Counted from the stretch's first letter, positions 12,644-24,347 are shown. The stretch: 64,000 nucleotides of DNA from Ctenosaura bakeri (GCA_948474755.1 CAOLHI010000057.1:744001-808000); one strand, 5' to 3'. Notes: generated by a model not told the origin, from the sequence alone. Numbers and translations are program-made.

Positions 12644-13070
12644 CAGTTTGCCCTGCATGTTTGTGGGCTCAGCACTCATGGATTTGATTATTTGTGGTTT
12701 GTTTATTTATTTTTAAAAAATCTTACCCTATTTGCCCCTAACATGGGGGGGCATGCTCTTTCTAGGAATCTCTAGGTCCTCCAGTGTAATTCTATGGTTC
12801 ACTTCCATCAGAAGTAGACCATAGAGTCATCATGGAGAACCTAGAAGTTCCTAGAGAAAACACTTCTCTAGGCATTGTTAGGTCCTCCTGCATGACTCTA
12901 TGGCCCACCTCTGCCAGAAGTTGACCACATTCTGGAGGACATAGAGATTCCCAGAACAGTGTTCTCAAGTAAGAAAAATAATGTTCATTTTTCAAAAAAT
13001 TATTTTTGTTTTTCCTCACTTTTGCAGGGGTCTTGTGTCCCTAACCCTCATAAAAGTAGAGGGATCACTG
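12644..13070. mobile_element. Tigger/pogo-like non-autonomous DNA transposon
   Basis: The element begins CAGTTTGCCCTGCATG and ends in the inverted counterpart 'gtagagggatcactg', with TA on both sides (12642-12643 and 13071-13072). CAG-starting inverted ends with a TA duplication are the hallmark of the Tc1/mariner (pogo/Tigger) group. The 427-bp body contains two diverged copies of a 'tctaggtcctccagtgt'-like block and encodes no transposase. A relative is at 40865-41375. Confidence 0.75.
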
Positions 13071-13072
13071 TA

Positions 13073-14752
13073 TCTCTGCATCTCACTGCTGAGCAGTAAC
13101 ATCACTGAAAATAGAATCAGCATTTCAAAGGCTGCGAAATACAAAAATCCATCTCATCCATATTTACTCAGAGTTCAGTAGGTCACGTGAGGGTCAAGTG
13201 AATCAGCTTTCTTCATGTCTGTTGCTCTCTGAAGAAAACAGTGAAAAGCAGCAAAATACAAACATTTATTTTATGAATATTAACTCAGAAGTGATACTGT
13301 CATTGATGACCCAACTAATTTTTGCAGGCTAGAACCAGGTTAGGCTGAGCCACCAAGTACATCTGTTCCAGAATGGGGCGACCAAGTTTTTTAAATCACA
13401 CATTGAATTACAGCACAGTTGCACTTATGGAATCTAAAACTAGTTCAGACTACAGTAGTTAGGTTACTGACTGGCACACCTTACTATGTGCATATTACCA
13501 TAGCTTAGACATTTTTTTAACCACAGCTCTCATAATTATCATATGAAAGAAACCCAAAATTTAGCCTTATGCCACAAAACAAATCAAGCATTCTCTCATT
13601 AATTTAATCATAATGTTGACCCAGTTACGCTTTCATCGTTTGAAAAAAAGAGACTTACTTATTTACAAATAACTTAATTAAGTACAAATAATTGCTCCTG
13701 TTTAAAGAACAAAAAACAGTTACTTCCAAGCTTGGCTTCCTGAAGGAATAGACAGATTGGGTGAAATGGCATCGTGAAACAATGTAGTGAAAAGAGCTTG
13801 CCTACTCAGAAGAAACTCTGGTGGTTTTATGGAACATTTTTCAAGAAAAGGCACTTCAATGTTTTCATACAATAAAATAAGGGAGAAGGAAAGTGTGGTG
13901 AGTGAACTGTGTTGGTGTTGAAGTAATCTGTACAACCCAATAACACAGTTCGTAGCAGGGTTGCAAAATGCATACTTTGCATTGAAAAATCCTGCAGAAT
14001 GATTGTGATACTTTAACATAGGTTTTGAGTGAATCATAAAATGTTGGATTTAGAACAATCAGTAGGGTCACATGCTGGGTAGGTCAGCTGTACAGTAAAT
14101 TGAGAATTTGTACTACAGATCTGCTACAGATTTGTCAAATAAACCAGTAGGATAGTTCTTGATGCCACAAGCAAATGTGGTCATTTGCTACCAATCACTT
14201 GAAAACATTGGTACAGGTTGGAAGTGACTCAGGCAGTGTTGGAATTCGGATGGCAATAATGCTCACTTTTGGGGTTGGTCAATTACATAGCAAAACTGAG
14301 AGTTTCCACTGCAGAATGCTGTAAAGAATGCTGCAGAATTACCAGGCAGACTAATTGAAGTACTTTATGGACATTCAACACAAGGAATGTACAAGTCAAA
14401 ATAATCCAAAGCTACTGTCAACTGAGAATGGACTGGGGTGATCACCAGAATAGAATGCACCAGAATGGCTGGCCAGTCAGTGGTTAGAAAGAACTTCTAT
14501 GCTGGCTTTTAATATGACTCAACATAGTGGACTTCATTTCTGGATTTGCTTAGGTATCTAGCTACGAGGACAATCATGGTGCCACTACAGCAATAACTAT
14601 GTGCTGTGTATGCCCCAAGTGTTCCTAATTAATGGACAAACTGCTCATTTTCTAAGAATGCATATCCCTATTTTTGTCCATATTATTTTTAACATTTTTA
14701 TAGATGTCTTATTAAATATGAAGGTGAAGCTGGATACAACACTGAATAAATC
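13073..14752. other. Non-coding DNA, nothing recognised
   Basis: AT-rich sequence without recognisable repeats or convincing frames. The overlapping minus-strand frames at 13720-14071 have no recognisable motifs. Confidence 0.45.
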
Positions 14753-14780
14753 TATGATGATGATGATGATGATGATGATT
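14753..14780. repeat. (ATG)n microsatellite
   Basis: About nine tandem ATG units, giving a run of methionines in one frame. It is not coding evidence. Confidence 0.95.
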
Positions 14781-15198
14781 GGTACTGCTACTGCTTTTGT
14801 ACGACACTGTAGATAATGAGAGTTCAGTGTGATATATGGTTGATATGAAGATCAATGTTCAATCCAGCTGCTTTGAGGAGTGCAGCACAGTTCAGAGTGA
14901 ATGAGAAAGTTCTTGTCTGGTAGTTGACAATGTCATGTCCTTGCCAATCAAAAAGGCATGACATTTCAGCTCAATGTGCCCTACTACACTAAACCACTGA
15001 ATACAGTCCCTATTATTTTTAACAGGCTGTACATTTGCCAGGACATGAAAGACCTGATGGCCATTTTCAGTGTGTGATTCTCTCCTCTACCTCCATATGG
15101 AAGTATTAAGTAATCCTGCCTGCATTAATTTCAACTAGCCTAGCAATGAGATTCTTTAACACACATGAAACTTCCTATCAAGCATTTTTACCTGTTAT

Positions 15199-15322
15199 TT
15201 ACTTTGGCTTATTTGTCTTCTTTTTCTCTCCTTCTATGTGGTTTTCTGCTTCTTCCATCAGCTGCAAAACTGCATTTTGCTGCTCTCTTACTAGCTCCAG
15301 TTCATTGCTTAGTGATTCACTT
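15199..15322 (-). CDS. Candidate host exon, coiled-coil type (unproven)
   Basis: On the minus strand, 'tggtccctgcattgcag' is a reasonable 3' splice site. The frame that follows is open for about 41 codons to a TAA at 15199-15201. It reads S-E-S-L-S-N-E-L-E-L-V-R-E-Q-Q-N-A-V-L-Q and continues with Glu- and Lys-rich heptad-like sequence, ending E-G-E-K-K-K-T-N-K-P-K. This composition fits an alpha-helical coiled coil and differs from the repeat-derived frames elsewhere. A donor-like 'ggagctagtaagag' lies inside it and 'aacaggtaaaa' lies just past the stop, so the exon could be internal rather than terminal. The frame stays open upstream of the splice site to a Met at 15387. I cannot assign a family, and no neighbouring exon in matching phase was found. 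It may be chance. Confidence 0.3.
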
Positions 15323-15324
15323 CT

Positions 15325-16222
15325 GCAATGCAGGGACCATTTCCAGATGAAAGCTTTGTCCCTACTCAGGTTGATTGACTCTTCCATCTCAAATAGCAGG
15401 CAATGAAACTGGAAACATTGCTAAATAAAATCCCGAGTTTCCCCATCTATGCTGTCTCACTATAACAAAGACTCTACAAATTATTTTGACACAATATACA
15501 GGCGTCTGCCACAGCGCCTTCATCTTGCCAGATAACACTCTAGAACAAGCAGAAAGGACAAAAATAACAAGAGATTCCAAGCAGTGTGAAGGAAGAGAGA
15601 AATGGGCAGAAGAGCCAAGTTTATGTCTGCATTGTTTGTGTTTGCCTGGAAAAATATGCCCAGCTATGAGACAGAACAAATGACTGGTGGCTAAGAAGCA
15701 CATTCAAAATCACAGAGTCCTTTGCCAAAGTTTAAGATAATACATTAACGCCAAATGCCTGAGAAAATCTCGCAGTAGATGTCAGGCTGGAATGGTGTCA
15801 GTATTGTTCATATTTTTACATTTCATTGTGAAAACTGGAATTTCAATGGAGGTGGAAAATAAGAGAAGCCAATCATTCTTATCTTTAAATGCATTTCTGA
15901 GATGCCAAAAAGCAATAAAAATGTTTTTAAATCATTGGTTTGGAAAGGCAAAAATGCTTAAGCGATCCTCCTTCTTGGCTACTCAGCTATGAAGCATCAG
16001 CATAGATAAGGACAGTTACAGTACTGGCTGGAGACAGAAAAAAAAGAGTGGGGGGACACAGCATGTTAAAATGAAGAGCACTGACAATTTGTTTCTCCAT
16101 CCTGATGTCCGATGGCTTGTTATAAGCCAGTGGTGGTGGCAAAAAGGATTTTAAAGCACTGGAAAATTCTATCTCTGACAATAGATAATAAAGTTCTGAT
16201 CTTAGAAATGTTAATTTTGAAA
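15325..16222. other. Unique-looking DNA around the candidate exon
   Basis: No repeat family is recognised between the candidate exon and the SINE at 16226. Opposing frames near 15389-15703 have no recognisable motif. Confidence 0.35.
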
Positions 16223-16225
16223 GGA

Positions 16226-16416
16226 GAGAGGTAGTATGGTGTAGTAGTTTGAAGTTGGACTATAATTATGGAGATTCGAATCCAGACTTAGGAATGGAAA
16301 CCTACTGGGTGACCCTATCAAGTCATACTGTCTCAGCCTCAGAGGAAGGCAAAGACAAATCTTGCCAAGAAAAGTCTGTGATAGGTTTGCCTTAAGTCAG
16401 AAGTGACTTGTAACAC
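16226..16416 (+). mobile_element. tRNA-derived CORE/MIR-like SINE
   Basis: The head 'agtatggtgtagtagtttga' matches a tRNA-like A-box layout and 'gattcgaatccagactt' a B-box. The central part has 'tgggtgaccctatcaagtca' and 'tctcagcctcagagg', a diverged form of the MIR/CORE motif. The tail is 'cagaagtgacttgtaac'. Related copies are at 29128-29340 (minus) and 62300-62525 (plus). Confidence 0.72.
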
Positions 16417-17116
16417 CAGTTTTGAAAGGGCACTTATAGGAGGTTGAAATTATGGTAGCTGTCAGGGGGGAAAAAGAGATAACAGAAGAACTAATATTTC
16501 AGCCCAGCTCTAAGTAATTAGACTTGGAAGAGGGTCCCTAGGCCACCTTATAGAGATGAGTGTTCCATAGTCTGAATGATATTTTAAAATACAGGAAATT
16601 CTTTCTGACTTAATGACTTTGAGCAAAAGTTTTAGAATTAACTAATCATGGAAGGGATATACTACACCTTTGAGATTTATCTTTCACATTTCAGATTACT
16701 GAGACAGGCAACTGTAACAGCTAGGAAATGGACTGTGTTGCTAAATCTGACAGGGTTTGAGTCTGATAAGCCATCTCCATCAGGCACCACTGAGGGCAAA
16801 AGGGAGTATGAAGAAAAACAAATGGGTGGGAAAAATTTCACCCTGTCCCCAGCAAGTACACTTGGAATGACAGCGTCCTAGCATTTCTCCTCACCTGGCT
16901 GTCACAGGGCTGCAACATTTTTTCTTCTATGCAAGCCAAAGACATCTTTATGGCTTACATTACAAGAGGCAGATTTCAGATTAAAGTTTTTGATGGAGTG
17001 AGTGATGGGCTGGACAGAGCTGTAGTCGAGTTCAGGGGCTAAACAAACCTCTACTACTCAATGTACTTCATTGGGCAAAAGAGTGGACTAGATGGACTAC
17101 AAGGTCTCCACTAATT

Positions 17117-17250
17117 CAGAGGTGAAGAATCTTTGGCCCACTAGATGCTTTGGACTTTAACCCTCAGAAGTCCAAGCAATTTGACCAATGGAAGGAATCT
17201 AGTGGGTTATAATCCAAAACAGCTGGTAGGCCAAAGGTTCCCCATCCCTG
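17117..17250. mobile_element. hAT-type MITE, CAG...CTG ends
   Basis: The ends 'cagaggtgaagaatctttgg' and 'ccaaaggttccccatccctg' are inverted repeats of each other, and the middle is loosely self-complementary. CAG-starting ends and a length of about 134 bp fit hAT MITEs. The flanking 8-mers do not match, so the target duplication has decayed. Confidence 0.6.
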
Positions 17251-17254
17251 ATCC

Positions 17255-18300
17255 ATCTTCAATCCTCTGAATGTCTTTACATCTGTGCTGTGGCTATGAC
17301 CCCCTCTCACTTCCAGTTTGGAGCTTGGCTCACCATCTTGGTTGACCTGGGTTGAAAACCAGTTTGTTTCTTCTCTGTGTTCCAGACTATGGTTGGTATC
17401 TTGTTACATATTTACACCATTGTAATCTGACTTAAGATCATGTGAAAGTGAATTGCACTTTTGGAAAATGTACATATTGTCAGAAGGGAAAAAGTGCCAT
17501 AGCTACACTTTCTGGACCATTGTGTAAGCAGAGCCAGCAGCATGCCAATGATGGGGTATGGGCATCATAATTTTATGGGTCCTCTTGCGTCCTGACAGGC
17601 ATCATTGCAGATCATTAGAAGTGTTGGGTATATCAGAAACATAGCTACAGCATCATAAAGTTACATGTTCTAGCTTCTGATGCAGAATCCTGGCCTGTTT
17701 TTCATAATAATGTTTAACTCACCATGTATATTGATGTTGACTATTTCAATAGGAATAGAGTATAGCAGAAAACATTAATGTCAATAATAACTATTAAATG
17801 GAATTGAGAGTAATACACAACCATTTTGAAAATGAAATGTTCCATCTTTTAGCTGGTTTTGATCCACAGATGAATGACATTGATCAGTCACAAAGGACTT
17901 TTTTTTTAAAAAAAAATCAATGAATCTCAATCTTTTGTGTTCTGGATCTGCACTGAAGCCACTAGCTGAAGTGTGAAGAAGTGTGAAACTGTTTAGTAGA
18001 GCTAGTGGAGATGAAAACTGCAGTGCTGTTAAAATTTCAAGCTGAGAGCAAAACAGGGAATGAAGGCAAAGCTATGGAACAGTTCCCCAAACCTCAAGAG
18101 GGAAAGGAAGATATGAGGTAAGATGTTTGCTTTTTCAGCAATAAAGTTGTTTATTAAAATTTATTTTCTTCAAATGTCCTCAGCACGATATAGTTCAGCC
18201 TTAAAAAAAAAATACAGGGAGAAAGAGTTGTCTAAATCCATAAAACTATTAGTGGGGAATTAGTTCTGTGACAATAACAAGAGTACAAATAATGGAAATC
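17255..18300. other. Non-coding DNA, nothing recognised
   Basis: No repeat family or coding motif is identified. An AATAAA lies at about 18140 on the plus strand with no gene attached to it. Confidence 0.4.
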
Positions 18301-18304
18301 TTAC

Positions 18305-18444
18305 AGTGTGCCCTGTCTAAGTCTGTCTTTCTCCAAATACTCTTCTCCTTTTTAAGGCAATCACAGTGAAGAAGACGTCCTTTGTAGTGAGCATCATCAA
18401 GCGCTTTTCTGTAAAAGTACACAAAGCTGGACCCCATGGGTCTC
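18305..18444 (-). CDS. Candidate internal host exon, 140 nt (unproven)
   Basis: Read on the minus strand, a strong pyrimidine tract and acceptor (TTTTTTTTCTTCTTCCAG) lead into 140 nt ending at a good donor, ACT|GTAAGATTT. One frame is open across the whole stretch: R-P-M-G-S-S-F-V-Y-F-Y-R-K-A-L-D-D-A-H-Y, then a Cys- and Lys-containing part ending R-K-T-D-L-D-R-A-H. The other two frames contain stops. Both splice signals and the open frame together are better than expected by chance, but I do not recognise the protein and found no partner exon. The alternatives are a non-coding RNA exon or coincidence. It lies 3 kb upstream, in transcript direction, of the candidate at 15199-15322, but the phases do not join directly. 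Confidence 0.35.
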
Positions 18445-18840
18445 CTGGAAGAAGAAAAAAAATAGCATTGCTGGTCAATTAATTTCCTGATTGCCTGTTC
18501 TGTAAATGACCTGTTATCAAAGTGAGGAAGTGGACATTATCCTTGTATTTGGATATCTGAGGATAACAAGCAACACGCCTGAAAGATTCCTAGGATTTCT
18601 GTAAAGCCATAGAGTGATGTTCACTGGCCTGGACCATGCTGACTGTTGGGCATTGTGAGGAAAGCTATTTAGCTCTGCTTTGTTTGGAATATACAACATT
18701 GTCATACCATACCTTGCCTATAAGAAAGTGGCTACATAGTTCACACTAGCACTGGGAAGCAGGCATCCTTCAATCTCCTTTTATGTAGAAGGCAACAGTT
18801 CTGCCATCGTTTTTCCTGCAAAGAAATCACTTACAAAAAT

Positions 18841-18890
18841 AAGAACAGAACAGAATAGAATAGAATAGGATGGAATAGAATAGAATAGAG
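18841..18890. repeat. (AGAAT)n microsatellite
   Basis: About nine imperfect pentamer units (agaac, agaat, aggat), immediately before the 5' truncation point of the downstream CR1 copy. Confidence 0.9.
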
Positions 18891-20886
18891 TATGGGCTAG
18901 ACAATGCTAGTCTTAGTTGGATTTATAACTCATTGACTGACCAAACCCAAAGGGTGCTCGCCAGTGGCTCCCCTCATGCTAGGGAGAAGTGACTAGTGGG
19001 GTACCACAGGGTTCTGGCCTGGGCCCAGTGCTATACAATATCTTTATCAATGACTTCAGCGATGGAATGGAGGGTATTCTTGTCAAATTTGCAGATGACA
19101 TCAAATTAGGAGGAGCCCCAGAGGACAGGATCAGAATTCAAAATGACCTTAACAGATAGAGAGCTGGGCCAAAACTAACAAAATGAATTTCAACAGGGAG
19201 AAGTGTAAGGTACTACACTTAGGTGGAAAAATGAAATGCACAAATATCAGATGGGTGATACCTGGCTTGACCACAGTACATGTGAAAAGGATCCGGAAGT
19301 CTTAGTAGACCACAGCTGAACATGAGTCAAGAATGTGATGCAACAGCTGAAAAAGCCAATACGATGCTGGGCTGCATCTATAAGAATATAGTGTTGAAGT
19401 CAAGAGAAGTGATGGTACCACTCTATTTTGCTTTGGTCAGACCCTACCTGTAATACTGCGTCCAGTTCTAGGTACCACAGTTCAGGAAGGATATTGACAA
19501 GCTGGAATTTGTCCACAGAAGGGTACCCAAAATGGTAGAAGGCCTGAAAACCATGACCCACGAGAAGAGGCTTAGGGAGCTGGGTATATTTGGCATGGAG
19601 AAGAGAAGGTTAAGAGGCAACATGATAGCTATGCTTAAATATTTGAAGGGGTGCTATATGGAAGATGTAGCAAACCTGTTTTCTGTTGCTCCAGAGACTA
19701 GGATATAGAGCAATGTTACTTCAAAATGTGGGTGACCCAGAGGTCCACCTGTGGTACCAGTGCCTCGGTGAAACACTGAGGAATATTAGCTCAAAGGGAA
19801 AGCCTGCAAGTGATGTGTAATATAGCAGGATCTTTTACACCTTTGTATAGCAGTACTAATTCAGGAACACCAGCCAGAGATCCAAAAATATTTGTTTTAT
19901 TGGGGAATTAACAATCACCTGCATGCAAAATCCAAGCAATCTCACAATCACAGAAGGTTAACTGAAGGAAAAGGGAAGAAAATTGGATAGCAAAAGGTCA
20001 GAGTGAAATGTGTGACATTTACCTATCTGGACAGAAGAGACGAAGCAATATGGCCCAGACTAAGAGTCTGAGGGTAGTACAAGAATATGAATTGGAGCAG
20101 TAGAGTGATGGTCTATGTCCCAAATACTACTGTACCACGAGTTGTCTGGCTTGGATCCAGGATTTAAATATTCTATTTCTGCCTTGAGGGGGGAGGTGTT
20201 AATGGCTCTCTGGTAGAGTAGACAATGGGTCCAGAATGGGCTAATGGCCTGAGTACTAGGTGACAAAGGAGTAATGGGAATCGTGAAAGCTCCTTAGTAG
20301 CAGGACAGGTGAGGGGACAAAAGGGGAGTTTCTGTGGACAGAGAAAGTGGGTCAAAGACAATCAGTTGTTCTGTAGAGGCAGTTTTGGGTGCTATTGTTT
20401 TTAAAAGTCAAGACGCTGGGGGAATTTGGAAGTCCATTATCGCCAGAGTTTCCTATGATCTAGTCATGCCTTCAGGTCCCAATCTGACCTAGTTTCAGAA
20501 CGCATGTGTGCAGCCAGTTCCTTTTTTGCCAGAGGGCTTCTCAGCCATAGCAGGATATAATTTATATTCTATGCTAATTAATTTTTGCCAATCAAATCAT
20601 ATCATGCAGTGGGGGTGTATGGCCTGGAAATAGCAATGGCTTCAAACTTCAGAAAAAGAGATTCCATCTAAACATTAGGAAGAATTTCCTGATGGTAAGA
20701 GCAGTTTGACAGTAGAATGCACTGCTGCAGAGTGTGGTGGAGTCTCCTGCTTTGGAGGTTTTTAAACAAAGGCTGGATAGCCATTTGTCAGGAGTGTTTG
20801 ATGGTATATTCCTGCATGGAAAGGGTTGGACTTGATGGCTCTTTTGGTCTCTTCCAACTTTACAATTCTGTGATTCTATGTATGTC
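18891..20886 (+). pseudogene. Decayed CR1 LINE, split by a solo LTR
   Basis: From 18891 ('tgggctagacaatgctag') to 19713 the sequence aligns by eye with 31840-32670 of the intact CR1 in this window. It covers the V-P-Q-G-S block, the F-A-D-D catalytic block and the C-terminal part. After a 0.9-kb insertion the alignment resumes at 20637 ('tggcttcaaacttcagaaaa') and runs to the CR1 3' end 'acaattctgtgattctatg'. The frame has several stops and indels (for instance a stop soon after the F-A-D-D block), so it cannot encode a working enzyme. The 5' end is truncated, as is usual for CR1. Confidence 0.9.
19714..20632 (-). mobile_element. Solo LTR inserted into CR1
   Basis: This 919-bp block interrupts the CR1 copy exactly, and GCAA lies on both sides (19710-19713 and 20633-20636). 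On the minus strand it runs from TATTTCC to GAAGTAACA, so the end is canonical CA while the start looks like a mutated TG. A polyadenylation signal AATAAAACAAAT is followed by 'tgtaaaagatcctgctat', also seen in the LTRs at 24890 and 43352. The 4-bp duplication fits class I (gammaretrovirus-like) endogenous retroviral LTRs. No internal coding region is present, so this is the product of LTR-LTR recombination. Confidence 0.75.
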
Positions 20887-20889
20887 TTG

Positions 20890-21685
20890 TGTTATTTTGT
20901 TCTCTTTACTGAAAAGGCTATTGTAATCACACAGTGCACTGAAGCAGTGCAAACTTCCACATGACTGCAGCATTTCCTCTTTTGCTCTTGCCCTGAATTT
21001 ACTTTGAAGGGCAAGACTCTACCCATCTCATCTTCACTTTTTTAGAGCAGAGATGCAATCCTCCTCCTACTGAGCTAACTGAGTGCAAAGTACTCAGCTG
21101 CAGCAGCTTGGAAGCGTGTTTTTAGGTTGTAAGAAGCACAATGTGCCTAACAAGTAGGAGGAGGGTGAAATCAGGACTCTTTAAAGATCCAGTGAGAATG
21201 TAGAAATGCAGGATTCCCTTCTTTTTCCATTCCTCCCTTCCCTACCCCTTCCACTGCCTTCCCACTTGCCACCTGTAATCACATAACCACCCTACTCTTC
21301 ATCACTGTTACAGCAATGAAATGAGCATTCATTTCTTGCACCTGCTGGTGCCACATTCAATCTTCCTCTTCCCAGCTGGCGAACTCAGTGGACTTCACCA
21401 AACTCCCTGCCCCTACAACAACCAGCTGAGCAGCTGATCTTGGACCTACAGAGTAGTGGTGTAGTAGAAACACTGATGGAGCAATGACACATATTCTAAA
21501 CAACATGGCCTCTAGCATTATCCTCAGAACATGACAATGAGCAATCAGTCCTCCAAGCAGCATGCAGTCAGCTATATACATATAACTCAGTCAGATACCA
21601 TGAAGATGAACCTCCAGGACTATGCAGTCCAGGAGATATGGCATCCTCAGAATCTTAACTAGGAATCACATGTCTGCCAGAAAAG
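20890..21685. other. Non-coding DNA, nothing recognised
   Basis: The sequence is slightly richer in GC than its surroundings (CT-rich near 21200-21300). No repeat family or coding frame could be identified. Confidence 0.4.
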
Positions 21686-21688
21686 TAA

Positions 21689-21888
21689 GGCCTTTCCACA
21701 CTATACTATTGTAGTGCTATTTTTCCACTTCCAACATCCTGTGGAATTCTGAGTTTTGTAGCTTACTGAGTCCAAAGAGCTCTCTGACAGAAAATTCTAA
21801 ATGCCCCTTTCTAAATAGCAAACCCCAAGATTCCATAGGAAGTTGCAAGTGGAATAATAACACTATAACAGTGTAGTGCAGAAAGGCT
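21689..21888. mobile_element. Palindromic GGCC-ended MITE (copy D)
   Basis: It begins GGCCTTTCCACAC after TAA and ends GCAGAAAGGCT. The internal arms match copies B, C, E and G. The right-hand target copy is not preserved. Confidence 0.82.
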
Positions 21889-22254
21889 CATAGTTCATCA
21901 AGGCAATTGTGAAGAGGGAAGAAGTATGGTGTTGTCTGGTAAGCCCCTCTTCCACAAAGGGAGCACAGATCTTGTTGGAAGGTGCATTGATGGCTACTGG
22001 CCTAACACATACTTTCAACAGAATATCTGAGTGTGCTGCGAGCATTGGAGATAGGTAATCCCAACATAACTCCTATTGCAATTTCCCTTCCCCTCTTTCC
22101 AACCCAAGGAGTAGATATGTTCTAGAGAAATATATAGATGAATTCTTAGTGCACATCCAGAAGATGGGGTTTTGGTGAAGGATAGTATCCTTCTCAATCT
22201 TCCAAGATAGTGTGAACAATTCAAACATTCCAGGGTCAAATATGAGTAATTACA

Positions 22255-22300
22255 GTGCTGGTAATGACTTGAAGGCACACAACAGCAACAATAACAACAA
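22255..22300 (+). mobile_element. SINE/LINE tail fragment
   Basis: The stretch 'tggtaatgacttgaaggcac' followed by 'acaacagcaacaataacaac' matches the 3' tail of the CORE-SINE at 62300-62525. The body of the SINE is not recognisable upstream. Confidence 0.5.
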
Positions 22301-22304
22301 GGAT

Positions 22305-23365
22305 GGATGGATGGACAGATAGATGTTGTTTTGTATGGTTTCCGATCTATAATTGTTTTATAAATGAATTAAATTGGAATAACAACATGGTTATTCAGTC
22401 AATACATAGTCTGGTTTTGCCTCTACCAACAGCAATGACCCTATTGTCCCTCTTCCAGTGTCTACTATGAGCTCAAATGTAGACTGCATTTGTCAAAATC
22501 ATCTGCAAAGAATAGAACTCCTCTTGCTCTTCTTCCTACTTGTGTGTTTCTCATGTCTTTTGCTTCTTGTATTTGTTTAGTTTTTATTCATGTGGTTTAT
22601 TTTCCTTTTCCAGGAAGATTGTTTGCAGTCACAGCATGGTCCAAGCCCAGCGTGCTGTCTGGAATGATGGCTCCTCAATAAACATTGTTCACACATTGAC
22701 TTTCTGACATAAAGTCATTTTTCCTTTATCTGAGGATTGACCTCTCAGGATAGGCACCAGGAGGTCATTGATCAGAGCTATAAAAGTCATTAGCAGGCAG
22801 AAGCCCACTCTGATTGTGATGAGTCATAAATTAGATGTTTCTGGAGCTTCATTCAATGTTTGTTAATAACCTAATAAATATGCTAGAGAGTCTTCTATTA
22901 GTTATGAGCCTGATGCAATTCCCAGTGTAATCAGCAGGGGTAAAACAGAATTAAGTACAAAAAGTTATGGAACAGAGAGTTTTGAAAGAACTAAAAGACA
23001 GTAAAAGGAGATGGACAATGCATGTGTAGCTCCAGATAATGTGGTACCTGCATGCATGACATGAGTAGGACTGAGTGAAAATTTAGTTACCATTTGTTTT
23101 TATTGGAATTTTTCAGAATTTACAAATTTCCCCATATTTAAGATGAAATGAGACTTTAAAAATGTGAATGTGTGAGTTGTGATTCATCCTGACACTTCCA
23201 GTGTTTTGCATACTTAAACAGTAAAAAGTCTAACTTTGAATTCAGCTGTATTCAACCATAATATTTTTGAATTACAATTGTTATCTTTTTAATTCTGAGA
23301 GGTTCTTATTTTAATAACAATATGGGAGCCACATACAACATGGACCTCTCCATGCAAGGAATGGT
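22305..23365. other. Non-coding DNA, possible old LTR end near 22680
   Basis: AATAAACATTG at about 22678 followed by 'acattgactttctgaca' resembles the end of an LTR or a 3' UTR, but no matching start or duplication was found. The rest is unrecognised. Confidence 0.3.
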
Positions 23366-23371
23366 GGTATG

Positions 23372-23916
23372 TGTCATGCCCTGCTTCCAGAGCATGGACT
23401 CTGACTCAGAGTCTGAAAGAGAGGGCATGCCAGAGGCTGAAACAGAAGGTATGCCAGGGTATGCTGTACAAAGAGAAGTTACAGTGCTGGAAACAGAACA
23501 GGAGACAGTGCCAGCTCCAAGAGAGAGTCCTGCCTCTTCAGATATAGAGTAACACTTACCTCAACTCAGCTTCTCAGTGCACAGGCAGCAAAAAGAGAAC
23601 CAGTGTCACTCTCTCAGGATTTATAACCAGCAACAATCAATCAAGTTTTAGCTGTGCTAGGCTTGGAACCTATTTAGCTGGTGTCCTTCCCCTCCAGGAG
23701 TTGTCAGAATTTATCTGACCTGCTACCTTGTTAGATGCCTTGAGAAATGCTCCCATTGACCTTGGACACTCCCTTTCTGTGGAACCTTGCTGGAGTTTGT
23801 TTATGTTGGACTTTGTTTATGACTCCTTGCTTATTGCCTGGAAGTAACTTACAAGCTGTGAGATATTCAGTTTGTGTTGTTTGATTTATCAGCTGTGCCA
23901 GGACTGATATAGGACA
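23372..23916 (+). mobile_element. Solo LTR with perfect 5-bp duplication
   Basis: This 545-bp block starts TGTCATGCCCTGC and ends ATAGGACA, giving canonical TG...CA ends. GTATG lies immediately on both sides (23367-23371 and 23917-23921). A TATA-like 'ggatttataacc' is near 23620. The 5-bp duplication favours a gypsy-type or similar LTR retrotransposon over a class I retrovirus; this is inference. A 76-codon frame (23322-23552) rich in acidic residues overlaps its first part; LTRs normally do not encode protein, so I do not call it a gene. The orientation is assumed from the TATA-like site. Confidence 0.75.
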
Positions 23917-23924
23917 GTATGTAT

Positions 23925-24340
23925 ACAGTATGGTCACTGCAAATGAGAAAGAATTTTTTTTGATTCTGCTATTGAAGAATGTATCAAAAACTTACAAATT
24001 ACTTCATAATGGCATAAAAAAAATGAGGTTTTAAAAATTTGGAAGTGTAAGAACCTCTTCTCTTTTCACATTTGCCATTCCTAGAGGAGATATCTGACTG
24101 AAGTTCTATATGTCTTAGACATATTGTCCATTACAAAATTACATGACAAGTGCTTTTTGTTCTGTGACTTAAGAAGTATGTGCATGTACACCGCTACGCA
24201 AAATATAAAGAAGCCAATGTTAAGACTGGTAAAAACAGCCAATGGTCAGGAAAATAAATATGGAAGTATGGTCAGTAGCAAATTAATTGAGATAATTCTA
24301 CAGTCAGTTTATTCATAACTTCCCAATTCTAGGGAGGGGA
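23925..24340. other. Non-coding DNA, nothing recognised
   Basis: AT-rich sequence between the solo LTR and the foldback. The 64-codon frame at 24124-24318 has no recognisable motif. Confidence 0.4.
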
Positions 24341-24347
24341 GGAGTGT

